Origin: Paracoccus marinaquae
GTDB taxonomy: Bacteria; Pseudomonadota; Alphaproteobacteria; Rhodobacterales; Rhodobacteraceae
Direction: 5' to 3'
DNA: 64,000 nt
Assembly: GCF_018860165.1 (NCBI RefSeq)
Contig: NZ_JAHKNG010000006.1
Span: forward strand, 80,068-144,067
The position numbers were made by a program, and so were the translations under genes. Under the pieces are notes generated by a model. That model made no database searches and had not been told where the DNA came from. It saw only the letters and a list, made by a program, of their open reading frames with translations. Shown piece by piece: positions 56,421 to 64,000 of this stretch (the first letter of the stretch is position 1; every line of letters begins with the position of its first letter).

Positions 56421-57668
56421 ATGCCCCCCCGCCCCCTCTGCCTGCCGCTGGCGCTGTGCCTGTCGCTGGCGACCGTCCTGCCCGCCTCGGCGCAGACCGA
56501 TACGCCCTTCACGGCCACCCAGATCGACGCGGCGGACTATGCCGGCGGCGATCTGCCCGCTGGACGATCGGCGCTGACCGCAAAGGTGCAGGTGCTGCTG
56601 GATCGCTCGGGCAGTTCGCCGGGGGTCATCGACGGTTTCCGGGGGGCGATGAGCCGAAGCGCCATCATGGCCTTCGAGCGACGCTCGGGGCTGCCGATCG
56701 ACGGCGCGATGGACCCGCATGTCTGGAACCTCCTGCAGAGCTTTGCAGGCCCGTCGGTGACCATGGCCTATACCATCACCGGGGAGGACACCGAAGGCCT
56801 GGTCGCATCGATCCCCGGCGATTACGCCGAAAAGGCAAAGATGAGTTCGATGGGCTATACCAGCCTTGCCGAGAAGCTGGGCGAGCGTTTTCACATGGAC
56901 GAAAAGTTCATCGCCTTCCTCAACCCCGGCATCGCCCTGCAGCCCGGCGCCACCATCAGCGTCACCGCCCCCACCGCGCCGATCCGGGGCGAGGTGACAC
57001 GGATCATCATCGACAAGGCGACCCGGCGGGTTGCGGCCTTCAACGCCAAGGGCAGGATGGTGGTGGATTACCCGGCGACAATCGGGTCATCGGCGACGCC
57101 CTCGCCCACGGGGACACACAAGGTCGTCACCGTGGCGATGAACCCGAACTATACCTACAATCCGCAGCGCAATTTCCAGCAGGGTCAGAACGACAGGCCG
57201 CTGATCGTTCCGCCGGGGCCGAACGGACCGGTGGGAACGGTCTGGATCGACCTGTCGAAGCCCAGTTACGGCATTCACGGCACCCCGACCCCGTCGCAAC
57301 TGTTCAGCAACCAGTCCTATGGCTGCGTCCGTCTGACGAACTGGGACGCGCAGGAACTGGCCGGGCTTGTCCGGGGCGGGGTCACCACGGTCGAGTTCCT
57401 GGAACCCGGCGTCTCCATCGCCGACGCCATGCGTGCGCCCGCAGCCGCGCCGGTGGCAGAGCCGCTGGCGACAGCCGCAGCCGCCGTGCAGCCGGAAACC
57501 ACCACGTCCGCCCCCGCCACCGATGCGGCCACCCATGCGGCCCCTGAGGAGGGCCCGGAAGCGGCCACCAACCTGCTGGCACCGCCTTCCGGCGATGCGC
57601 TGAGCGACGCGCTGTCGAACATCCTGCCCGACGATTTCGCCGCGTCGCCGGAGGGCGAAGGGCAATGA
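56421..57668 (+). CDS. L,D-transpeptidase (YkuD) with peptidoglycan-binding domain
   Basis: 415 residues from ATG 56421, which follows GGAGACGCAA. A signal peptide (to about residue 24) precedes a PG_binding_1-like domain (KVQVLLDRSGSSPGVIDGF and on), a LysM-like stretch (near 145-183) and the YkuD domain with His286 in YGIHGTPTP and nucleophile Cys302 in SYGCVRL. The C-terminal 90 residues are low-complexity Ala/Pro/Thr. It makes 3-3 cross-links in peptidoglycan or attaches proteins to it. It is coupled to the extensin-like gene by ATGA. Confidence 0.9.
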   Translation: MPPRPLCLPLALCLSLATVLPASAQTDTPFTATQIDAADYAGGDLPAGRSALTAKVQVLLDRSGSSPGVIDGFRGAMSRSAIMAFERRSGLPIDGAMDPHVWNLLQSFAGPSVTMAYTITGEDTEGLVASIPGDYAEKAKMSSMGYTSLAEKLGERFHMDEKFIAFLNPGIALQPGATISVTAPTAPIRGEVTRIIIDKATRRVAAFNAKGRMVVDYPATIGSSATPSPTGTHKVVTVAMNPNYTYNPQRNFQQGQNDRPLIVPPGPNGPVGTVWIDLSKPSYGIHGTPTPSQLFSNQSYGCVRLTNWDAQELAGLVRGGVTTVEFLEPGVSIADAMRAPAAAPVAEPLATAAAAVQPETTTSAPATDAATHAAPEEGPEAATNLLAPPSGDALSDALSNILPDDFAASPEGEGQ

Positions 57669-58483
57669 TCCGGCCGGTCCTCGCCGCCGCCATGCTTCTG
57701 CCCCTCTGGGCCGGCATGGTGGCTGCGCAGGACCGGCCTCCGAAAGCCCCGCCGCCCGGCAATCAGGTCGAGCCTGTCCGCCCCCCCGAGCGACCGGCAC
57801 CGCCCGTCGCGGAAGCCCGCGCCCCAGTCGCGGCGCCCGTCCGTTCGGCGAATGGCGCCGCCCCCGTCTTCGGGCCGCCGGCGCCGCCGGATTGGTGGGG
57901 TCTGCGCGAAACCGATGCGGATTATGCCGCCTGCCGTCTGGCGCTGTCCCTGTTGGGAACGGTCTATGAGGAACTGCCGCAGATCGACGGCGGAAAGAAC
58001 CGGAATTGCGGTATCGCGCGTCCCGTTCGGGTCAGCCATATCCTGCCGGATCTGGCGCTGGAGAACGGCGCGGTCATGCGCTGCGACACCGCCCGGGCAC
58101 TTGGCTTCTGGGCCCGCGATTTCCTGCGCCCGGCAGCCGCCACCCTGCCCGACGCCCCCCGCGTGACCGGCCTGCGGCTGGGCAGTACCTATGCCTGCCG
58201 AGGCCGGATCGGTGCCGGGCAGGACGCGCAGAAGCTGTCGGAACACGCCCTCGGCAATGCCATCGACATCTCGGCCATCCTGTTCGAGGAGGGGGCAGAA
58301 CCCCTGCCGATCCTGCCCCGCACCGACAGCGGCGACCGCGCCGAGGCGTTCCAGCGCGCGATCCGCGGGGCTGCCTGCCTGTATTTCACCACCATCCTGG
58401 GGCCGGGCACGGACCAGGCCCATGACAACCATCTGCATCTGGATCTGTCCGCGCGGCCCGGCGGCTGGCGGTTGTGCCAGTAG
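57665..58483 (+). CDS. Extensin-like C-terminal domain protein
   Basis: 272 residues. A signal peptide and a Pro-rich segment (about 22-75) lead to the extensin-like domain: CGIARPVRVSHILPDLALEN, CDTARALGFWARDF, HALGNAIDISAILFEEG and HDNHLHLDLSARPGGWRLCQ. The HxxxxAID and HLHLD patterns suggest a zinc peptidase of the D-Ala-D-Ala metallopeptidase fold. With the L,D-transpeptidase just upstream a cell-wall role is likely. Confidence 0.85.
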   Translation: MIRPVLAAAMLLPLWAGMVAAQDRPPKAPPPGNQVEPVRPPERPAPPVAEARAPVAAPVRSANGAAPVFGPPAPPDWWGLRETDADYAACRLALSLLGTVYEELPQIDGGKNRNCGIARPVRVSHILPDLALENGAVMRCDTARALGFWARDFLRPAAATLPDAPRVTGLRLGSTYACRGRIGAGQDAQKLSEHALGNAIDISAILFEEGAEPLPILPRTDSGDRAEAFQRAIRGAACLYFTTILGPGTDQAHDNHLHLDLSARPGGWRLCQ

Positions 58484-58507
58484 CGGTCGGGCCGCAGCCC
58501 ATATCCG

Positions 58508-59845
58508 TCAATCGGCGCCGGGCACGGCGCGCGGACGGGCGGGCGGGCGCAGGGCCTCGGCCAGTGCAGCAAAGCTCTGCGCGATGCTGTCGCTGCGGCG
58601 GGTGGCGAACGCATCCAGTTGCGGAAAAAGTTTCACCGCCTCGTCCAGACGCGGATCCGAGCCCGGCGCATAAAGACCCGCACGGATCATCAGCTCCGAT
58701 TCGGCATAGACCCCGAGTGCAGCCCGCGCCCTGCCGATCATCGCGTTTTCCTCGGGCGAGGCCGCATCGGGCAACGAACGCGAGACCGAACGCACCACAT
58801 CGACGGCGGGAAAGCGGCCGCGTTCGGCAATCGCGCGGTCCAGCACGACATGGCCGTCCAGCGTGCCGCGCAGGATATCGGCCACGGGTTCCTCCATGTC
58901 CGATCCCGCCACCAGGACGCTGAAGATGCCGGTGATGTCGCCGCCGCCTTCGGGGCCCGGCCCGGCGCGCTCGGCCAGCGCCATGATCAGGTTCGACACC
59001 GAGGGCGGAAAGCCGCGATAGCTGGGCGGCTCGCCCGCGGCCAGGGCGATCTCGCGATGCGCCTCGGCAAAGCGGGTGATCGAATCGGCCAGCAGCAGGA
59101 CATGCCGCCCCTGATCGCGGAAATGCTCGGCCACGGCCATCGCCGCCCAGGCGCAGCGCCGCCGGAGCAACGGCGAGCGATCCGAGGTCGCGGTGACGAT
59201 GACCGAACGGGCCATGCCCTCGGGGCCGAGCGTCTTGTCGACGAATTCGCGCAATTCACGCCCGCGCTCGCCGATCATGGCGATGACGACCACATCGGCC
59301 TCGATCCCCCGGGCCAGCCCCGAAAGCAGCGTCGACTTGCCCACGCCCGAGCCCGCGAACAGACCCAGTCGCTGCCCCGCGACAACCGGCAGCAGCGTGT
59401 CGAAGACGGCAAAACCTGTGGGCAGTCGCCCTCCCAAACGCTTGCGCCCGACAGCCGCCGGAGCCTCGCAGCGGAACGGCCGCAGCTCGATCCCGTGCGG
59501 CAGCGGGCGTCCATCCAGCGGCTGCCCCAGCGGGTCGATGATCCGCCCGATCCATGCGTCGCAGGGCGCGATGGTCGGCGCGAACAGCAGTTCGGCCTCT
59601 GCCCCGACCGACAACCCCTCGGGGTTGCCCTCGGGCAGCACCTCGGCCGACAAGGGCGCCAGCCCGACGATCTCTCCGGTGACGTCGCCTTTCTTGCCGG
59701 ATATCGACACCCTGTCCCCGACCGAGGCGTGACCGTTCAACCCCTCGACGCTGATCAGTCCCGCCCGGATCGACCGGACCCGGCCGAAATGGCGTGCGAC
59801 GCGCATCCGTTCGATCCGGTGCGCGATCGACTCAAGCCGGTCCAT
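58508..59845 (-). CDS. fliI: Flagellum-specific ATP synthase FliI (isolated)
   Basis: 445 residues. The P-loop GSGVGKST is at residues 165-172; other F1-like motifs are MIGERGRELREFVD, LLLADSITRFAEAHREIALA and SYRGFPPSVSNLIMALAERA. It is complete and would drive export of flagellar subunits in the cytosol. A type III secretion homologue (YscN/SctN) is possible but the N-terminus fits FliI. No fliH, fliJ or other flagellar gene is beside it; neighbours are cell-wall and tRNA genes. Confidence 0.85.
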   Translation of the reverse strand: MDRLESIAHRIERMRVARHFGRVRSIRAGLISVEGLNGHASVGDRVSISGKKGDVTGEIVGLAPLSAEVLPEGNPEGLSVGAEAELLFAPTIAPCDAWIGRIIDPLGQPLDGRPLPHGIELRPFRCEAPAAVGRKRLGGRLPTGFAVFDTLLPVVAGQRLGLFAGSGVGKSTLLSGLARGIEADVVVIAMIGERGRELREFVDKTLGPEGMARSVIVTATSDRSPLLRRRCAWAAMAVAEHFRDQGRHVLLLADSITRFAEAHREIALAAGEPPSYRGFPPSVSNLIMALAERAGPGPEGGGDITGIFSVLVAGSDMEEPVADILRGTLDGHVVLDRAIAERGRFPAVDVVRSVSRSLPDAASPEENAMIGRARAALGVYAESELMIRAGLYAPGSDPRLDEAVKLFPQLDAFATRRSDSIAQSFAALAEALRPPARPRAVPGAD

Positions 59846-60069
59846 GACACGGCCTTTCCCGGCAGGTTCCGCACATCGAGCGAGATCCTGAGGTCATATT
59901 CCGGGCCAGTAACCAGCTTGCAGACAAGAGATATGCACCCGACCGTTGCCACATTGCGTGGCAGTCAGCCTAGCACCGCAAACCTTAAGGAAACGTCAAG
60001 CGCCCCCGGCCCGGATACCCATCGGCGCTTTCGCGGCGGGCCTGCACTCGGCCCGCGCCGCCGGATCGG

Positions 60070-61323
60070 CTATGCCGCCAGCCGCGCGCCGTCATGGCCG
60101 GCGATCGTCACGTCGATCAGTGTTCCTTCGGCCTGATCCGATCCGAAGCCTACCTCGGCAAACTGCTCGGTCCGTCCAAGCCGCGGGCCTTCAGTCAGCA
60201 CGCGATGGGTGCGGCCGATCTGCGCCTCCAGATGCTGCCGCAACGCCCTATCCCCGGCGGCGCGCAGACGTGCCGCCCGCTCGCGGATGAGCGCGCCCTT
60301 CACGGCTGGCATCCGCGCCGCCGGCGTGCCCTTGCGGGCCGAATAGGGAAAGACATGCAGGAAAGTCAGGCCGCAATCCTCGACCAGCCGCAGCGAGTTT
60401 TCGAACATCGCCTCGGTCTCGGTCGGAAAACCGGCGATGATATCGGCGCCAAAGACGATCTCGGGCCGCAGGCGCCGGGCCTCGTCGCAGAAACGGATGG
60501 CGTCATCGCGCAGATGCCGGCGCTTCATCCGTTTCAGGATCATGTCGTCGCCTGCCTGCAGCGACAGATGCAGATGCGGCATCAGCCGTTTCTCGGTCGC
60601 TATGGCCAGCATCAGGTTCTCGTCCGCCTCGATCGAATCGATGCTGCTGATCCGCAGCCGCGGCAGATCGGGCACCAACCGCAGGATGCGCATCACCAGA
60701 TCGCCCAGTCGCGGCTGGCCCGGCAGATCCGCCCCCCACGAGGTCAGGTCCACGCCGGTCAGCACCACCTCGTTGAAGCCGCGCCCGACCAGCCGTTTGA
60801 TCTGTTCGACCACCACGCCGGCGGGCACGCTGCGCGAATTGCCACGCCCATAGGGGATGATGCAGAAGGTGCAGCGGTGGTCGCAGCCGTTCTGGACCTG
60901 AACATAGGCGCGATGCCGACCGAACCCGTCGATCAGGTGGCCCGCCGTTTCCCGCACCGACATGATGTCGTCGACCTGGATCTTCTCGGTCTCGCCGATC
61001 AGGTCGGGGGCACCCAGCCCGGCCCAGGTCGCGGGCTGCATCTTCTCGTGATTGCCGATCACGCGGGTCACTTCGGGCATGGCGGCGAAGGTCTCGGGCT
61101 CGGTCTGCGCCGCACAGCCGGTGACGATGACCGGCGCGCCCGGATTCTCGCGCGCCAGCCGGCGGATCTCCTGCCGCGCCTTGCGCACCGCCTCGGCGGT
61201 CACCGCGCAGGTATTGACCACGACCGCGCCCGACAGCCCGGCGGCCTCGGCCATCTCGCGCATGGCTTCGGTCTCATAGGCGTTCAGCCGGCAGCCCAGC
61301 GTGGAAAAGACCGGCGCGCTCAT
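60070..61323 (-). CDS. mtaB: tRNA t6A37 methylthiotransferase MtaB
   Basis: 417 residues from ATG 61323. The N-terminal UPF0004 domain starts STLGCRLNAYETEAM; the radical-SAM motif is NGCDHRCTFCIIPYGRG (CxxxCxxC); LHLSLQAGDDMILKRMKRRH and a TRAM-like end follow. It adds a methylthio group to t6A37 of tRNA-Lys and others to give ms2t6A. It is coupled to dapF by a 4-nt overlap; tRNA-Lys is close by, probably by chance. Confidence 0.93.
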   Translation of the reverse strand: MSAPVFSTLGCRLNAYETEAMREMAEAAGLSGAVVVNTCAVTAEAVRKARQEIRRLARENPGAPVIVTGCAAQTEPETFAAMPEVTRVIGNHEKMQPATWAGLGAPDLIGETEKIQVDDIMSVRETAGHLIDGFGRHRAYVQVQNGCDHRCTFCIIPYGRGNSRSVPAGVVVEQIKRLVGRGFNEVVLTGVDLTSWGADLPGQPRLGDLVMRILRLVPDLPRLRISSIDSIEADENLMLAIATEKRLMPHLHLSLQAGDDMILKRMKRRHLRDDAIRFCDEARRLRPEIVFGADIIAGFPTETEAMFENSLRLVEDCGLTFLHVFPYSARKGTPAARMPAVKGALIRERAARLRAAGDRALRQHLEAQIGRTHRVLTEGPRLGRTEQFAEVGFGSDQAEGTLIDVTIAGHDGARLAA

Positions 61324-62150
61324 CCCGCCAGCCAGTCCGGCGTCAGCACGCCCGAAAAGACATGCGCCGTCGGCCCCTCCATCCAGACGCCGTCCTCGCG
61401 CCAGTCGATCAGCAGCACGCCGCCCGGCACGTTGACCCTGACGCGGCGCCCGGTCAGGCCGCGCCGCGCCGCCGCCACCGCCGCCGCGCAGGAGCACGAC
61501 CCCGAGGCCAGCGTCGGCCCGGTGCCGCGCTCCCATATCCTGAGGAGGACTTCGTCGGACGAGATGACCTGCACGATTTCGACATTGGTGCGCTGGGGGT
61601 AAAGCGGATGGTGTTCGTGCTCGGAGCCGAACCGGTCCAGATCGACCGCCGCCGCATCCGCGACGAAGAAGGTCAGATGCGGGTTGCCCATGCCGGTGGC
61701 GACCGGATCGCCGGCGATCGGCAGATGGTCGATATCGACCTCGCGCGCCAGCGGGATCGCCTGCCAGTCCAGGACCGGCTGCCCCATGTTCACCCGCGTC
61801 AATCCGTTGCCGGCATCCTCGGCCCAAAGCACCGCATGATCGGTGCGCAGGCTCAACCGGGACGTTCCTGTCTCGTCCATCACAAAGCGCGCGATGCAGC
61901 GCGTGGCATTGCCGCAGGCCGAACTGGCCGAGCCATCCGCATTCCAGAACCGCAGCCGCAGATCGGCCCGATCATCCCCGGCGATGGTCGCCAGCTGATC
62001 GAAGCCCACGCCGCGGTGACGGTCCGCGATGCGCGCAATCACCTCCGCCGCCGGAGCGTGTCCGCCGGCGCGCAAATCGATCACCACGAAGTCATTGCCC
62101 AGCCCGTGCATCTTCATGAAGGGCAGGCCGGTATCTGGAAAATTGCTCAT
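61320..62150 (-). CDS. dapF: Diaminopimelate epimerase
   Basis: 276 residues from ATG 62150. The two catalytic Cys are in SACGNATRCIARF and ASGSCSCAAAVAAARRG; MKMHGLGNDFVVIDLR is the family N-terminus. It turns LL- into meso-diaminopimelate for lysine and peptidoglycan. Its start is 97 nt from the divergent tRNA-Lys. Confidence 0.95.
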   Translation of the reverse strand: MSNFPDTGLPFMKMHGLGNDFVVIDLRAGGHAPAAEVIARIADRHRGVGFDQLATIAGDDRADLRLRFWNADGSASSACGNATRCIARFVMDETGTSRLSLRTDHAVLWAEDAGNGLTRVNMGQPVLDWQAIPLAREVDIDHLPIAGDPVATGMGNPHLTFFVADAAAVDLDRFGSEHEHHPLYPQRTNVEIVQVISSDEVLLRIWERGTGPTLASGSCSCAAAVAAARRGLTGRRVRVNVPGGVLLIDWREDGVWMEGPTAHVFSGVLTPDWLAG

Positions 62151-62205
62151 GGCAGGGCATATAGCCGCGGCGCAAAATTTTCGCCAGTAGGGACGACATT
62201 TCCGC

Positions 62206-62234
62206 TTGACCCTCCCGGCCCATCTCCCTAGTAA
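62206..62234 (+). promoter_or_regulatory. Promoter of tRNA-Lys
   Basis: TTGACC (62206-62211), a 17-nt spacer and TAGTAA (62229-62234), followed 13 nt later by the tRNA 5' end. Good match to a strong housekeeping promoter. Confidence 0.65.
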
Positions 62235-62246
62235 CCGCCCCGTGTT

Positions 62247-62322
62247 GGGCCCGTAGCTCAGTTGGTAGAGCAACTGACTTTTAATCAGTGGGTCACAGGT
62301 TCGAATCCTGTCGGGCTCACCA
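62247..62322 (+). tRNA. tRNA-Lys (anticodon TTT)
   Basis: 76 nt with CCA encoded. Acceptor GGGCCCG pairs with CGGGCTC; the D arm holds GTAGCTCAGTTGGTAGAGC; the anticodon arm is CTGACTTTTAATCAG with TTT; the T arm is ACAGGTTCGAATCCTGT. It reads AAA and AAG. tRNA genes are frequent integration sites, and a phage-like gene lies just downstream. Confidence 0.98.
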
Positions 62323-62382
62323 CTTTTATTAGATAAATCAGTTGCTTAGCTGGTGCGGGCTATTTCGCACGTCCGACGATCC

Positions 62383-62407
62383 GGCAGCGTCCGTGTCGGA
62401 CGCTGCC
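62383..62407. other. Perfect 11-bp inverted repeat
   Basis: GGCAGCGTCCG and CGGACGCTGCC enclose TGT. It lies 14 nt beyond the stop of the SGNH/FN3 gene and 60 nt after tRNA-Lys. No T run on either side; it could end transcripts from both sides. Confidence 0.5.
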
Positions 62408-62421
62408 GCGTCGGCTGTCGA

Positions 62422-63874
62422 TCACGGGTCCGGAAAGGCGTTTTCGGGAGCCTGCCCCATCACCCAAGTGCGCTCCGCGGCTCGATCAGCGGGCACATCG
62501 TCGTAGACGCGCAGGGCGGCAATATCCACGACCTGGCCCGTGCTGCTCTCGTTGCGACAGACGTAAAGATTCGTCGTGGTCAACGATCCGGCGCCGGCAC
62601 TCCCCGATGCCTGATCAGTGCCGCCGTTGGCGCAGATTCGGGCGATTGAGCCGCCATCAACAAAACCTTCGATCACCGCCCAAGTGCCATTGAGGCCAAG
62701 GCCGGCGGTAGTCTCTCCACTTACGGCCAAACCAATAACCGTGCTGTAATCACCATAATTCCCGTTCGCGGCAATCATATACAGCGGCCAGTCCCCATAA
62801 TTTCCGTCATTGAACGATGTGATCAGGATGGAGCCACCAGAGAAGCTTGTTTTTCGGACAGCCATGACAACGTAGACGCTGCCACTCAGCGCGAGAGGCA
62901 GAACCACTGGCGCCGGATCGCCGGGCGTGAATGTGCGATATCCGCCAGACGCAGCCGGCCAAGCCCCGCTGCTCGGCGTCGGGCCGGTATAGGTCGTTGG
63001 CGTCAGTTCCAGCAACGGAGTCGGGCCGCTTGGCGTGGCGGCCGTCTCGAACGCCCCCCACGCGCTCGGGGTGGACGATCCGAGCGCGTTGATCGCGGTG
63101 ATGCGTGCCTCATAGTCGGTTTCCGCCGTCAGCCCGGTGAGCGGCTCGGACAGCGTCGTGATGTCGGTCACGGTCGCGATGCTGCCGCCAACAGGGCGCC
63201 ACTCCATCGTATAGCTGGTGATGGCAGAGCCGCCGTCAGCAGGCGCGACCCACGACACGGTGGCCCCGGTATCGGTGATCGCCGAGAATGTTGGCGCGGC
63301 GGGTTGTGCGGGCGGGCCGGGCAGCGGAAGAGGGCTGGACAGCGGGTCCGAGGCCACCGGCCATGCGGTGACAGTGGTCGTGCCCAGGCCGGTGCATCCG
63401 TAGGTGGTCAGGATTGCCCAGGCGTTGTCGATGTGGGTTTGCAGCACGGCCGCGCGCTCGGGATCGTCAGGCGATTTTGCTCCGGTCAGGAACATCTTGA
63501 CCATATGGCCGAGGCCATCGTCGATCTGCTGCCACGCGTGCAGGTGGATTTCGTCTGACGGGCGCGTGTAGTTGCCATCGGCGGCGAATTGCACCGGCTC
63601 AGCCTGACGGACGAATTGCGGCGTCGGGATCAGGTAGACCGGGGTCGTCACGCCATGCGCGGCCAGCCACTCGCGCCAGTATTGGGCCTTGCGCAGCATT
63701 TCCAGATCGCCGGCAGACGTGATGCTGCTGTGCGGCCAGCCCAGATAGATGCCGAACAGCCGGGCGCCCCTGGCCTGCGCGGTCAGCGCGTACCAGTACA
63801 GGTATTGCAGCGTCTCCTGCCCCTGCGTGCTGGCGGGATCGGCAAAGACCTCGGTGCCGGTGTTGACAAAATAC
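62422..63874 (-). pseudogene. Phage-like SGNH hydrolase/FN3 protein, 5' end removed by IS insertion
   Basis: The host-derived reading frame (about 484 codons) is intact from roughly 63874 to its stop but lacks a start; a GTG at 63921 inside the IS could give a fused product. The remaining part starts in the C-terminal half of a probable SGNH hydrolase, with the block V Asp/His in TRPSDEIHLHAWQQ. A fibronectin type III domain (APTFSAITDTGATVSWVAPA and on) and a Gly/Ser/Thr-rich beta domain (ending near NLYVCRNESSTGQVVDIAAL) follow. The composition suits a tail-fibre or receptor-binding protein. Base use (more Thr, Ser and Asn codons) differs from its neighbours, which suggests transfer. Block I of the hydrolase is missing, so it is probably inactive. 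Confidence 0.65.
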
Positions 63875-64000
63875 GGGAGTGTCCGATCTTTTGTGTATGA
63901 TTGATCGGGTCCATGCTTCACCGAAAGGAAGCATGTATGACGATCTCCAAGGAAATTCTGGACGAGTTGCTGAAAGGCGTTGAGCGCCCGGAGGACCTGC
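63875..64000 (+). mobile_element. Left end of an IS256-family insertion sequence
   Basis: The probable terminal repeat begins GGGAGTGTCCGATCTTTTG at about 63875, exactly where the SGNH/FN3 frame loses sense. 60 nt later an IS256-type transposase begins. The right end and target duplication are outside the window, so the exact boundary is uncertain by a few bases. Confidence 0.65.
63937..64000 (+). CDS. IS256-family transposase, 5' part only
   Basis: 21 codons are visible: MTISKEILDELLKGVERPED and L. This start is typical of IS256-family (mutator-like DDE) transposases. AAAGGAAGCATGT precedes the ATG at 63937, and another ATG at 63933 is out of frame. It runs off the right edge. Confidence 0.8.
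   Translation, partial: MTISKEILDELLKGVERPEDL

Noticed and set aside
62247..62345. An attachment site at the tRNA-Lys 3' end
   Set aside because: No second copy of the tRNA end is present inside the window, so an att site cannot be shown.

Overview
This looks like a chromosomal segment of an alphaproteobacterium of the Rhodobacteraceae, most likely Paracoccus or a near relative. The reasons are the high GC content with strong third-position bias, a 50-residue aa3 oxidase subunit IV that closely resembles the one I recall from P. denitrificans, a methylsuccinyl-CoA dehydrogenase of the ethylmalonyl-CoA pathway, an ETF-QO, and the pdxJ-acpS-lepB-rnc-era order. This is recognition by reading, not by database search. 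Coding density is high: no gene-free stretch exceeds about 250 bases, and many neighbours overlap by 4 nt.

Layout. 1-3.5 kb: a GT14-like glycosyltransferase cut by the left edge, a divergent sulfotransferase, and an unusual protein with a QLQ-type motif resembling cargo of extracellular contractile injection systems. 3.5-5.8 kb: acpP, fabG and fabD (fatty acid synthesis), without the fabF that normally follows acpP. 5.8-13.8 kb: an outer-membrane beta-barrel protein, an ABC exporter, then a run of small metabolic or detoxification genes (acetyltransferase, GFA, VOC, cupin, glyoxalase), a Tat-exported GMC oxidoreductase pair and an RHH regulator. 14-17.5 kb: a solitary tuf with clear promoter and terminator, a DUF533 protein, and a cytochrome c'/b561 pair. 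17.5-24 kb: mlaA-mlaC, a type I secretion ATPase/adaptor pair without substrate or TolC, and a short-chain fatty-acid transporter. 24-31 kb: rnr, a GNAT, dapE, a TauE-type permease, mcd, and a META lipoprotein. 31-43.4 kb: recO, a VOC protein, rarD, then the conserved block DUF1491-era-rnc-lepB-acpS-pdxJ, ispE, a TPR lipoprotein-like protein, ETF-QO and greA. 43.4-54.3 kb: a GNAT, azlCD, a papain-like lipoprotein, the oxidase subunit, an MBL hydrolase with an acyl-CoA dehydrogenase, tsaC, glutamate dehydrogenase, a TetR regulator, two I78-type lipoproteins, an Asn/Pro-rich secreted protein and ppk2. 54.3-62.2 kb: TRAP permease subunits without a binding protein, an L,D-transpeptidase with an extensin-like protein (cell wall), an orphan fliI, mtaB and dapF. 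62.2-64 kb: tRNA-Lys with its own promoter, then a phage-like SGNH/FN3 gene whose 5' end is destroyed by an IS256-family element that runs off the right edge.

Functional links. Mcd, ETF-QO, the second acyl-CoA dehydrogenase and AtoE fit growth on C2/C4 acids through acyl-CoA oxidation, with electrons passed to ubiquinone. dapE, dapF and the L,D-transpeptidase serve peptidoglycan. tsaC and mtaB act successively on tRNA A37. The accessory material is concentrated at the two ends of the window (1-3.5 kb and 62.3-64 kb). A short dispersed intergenic repeat (CTTCTTCTTCA..CAAATATCC) recurs at three sites.
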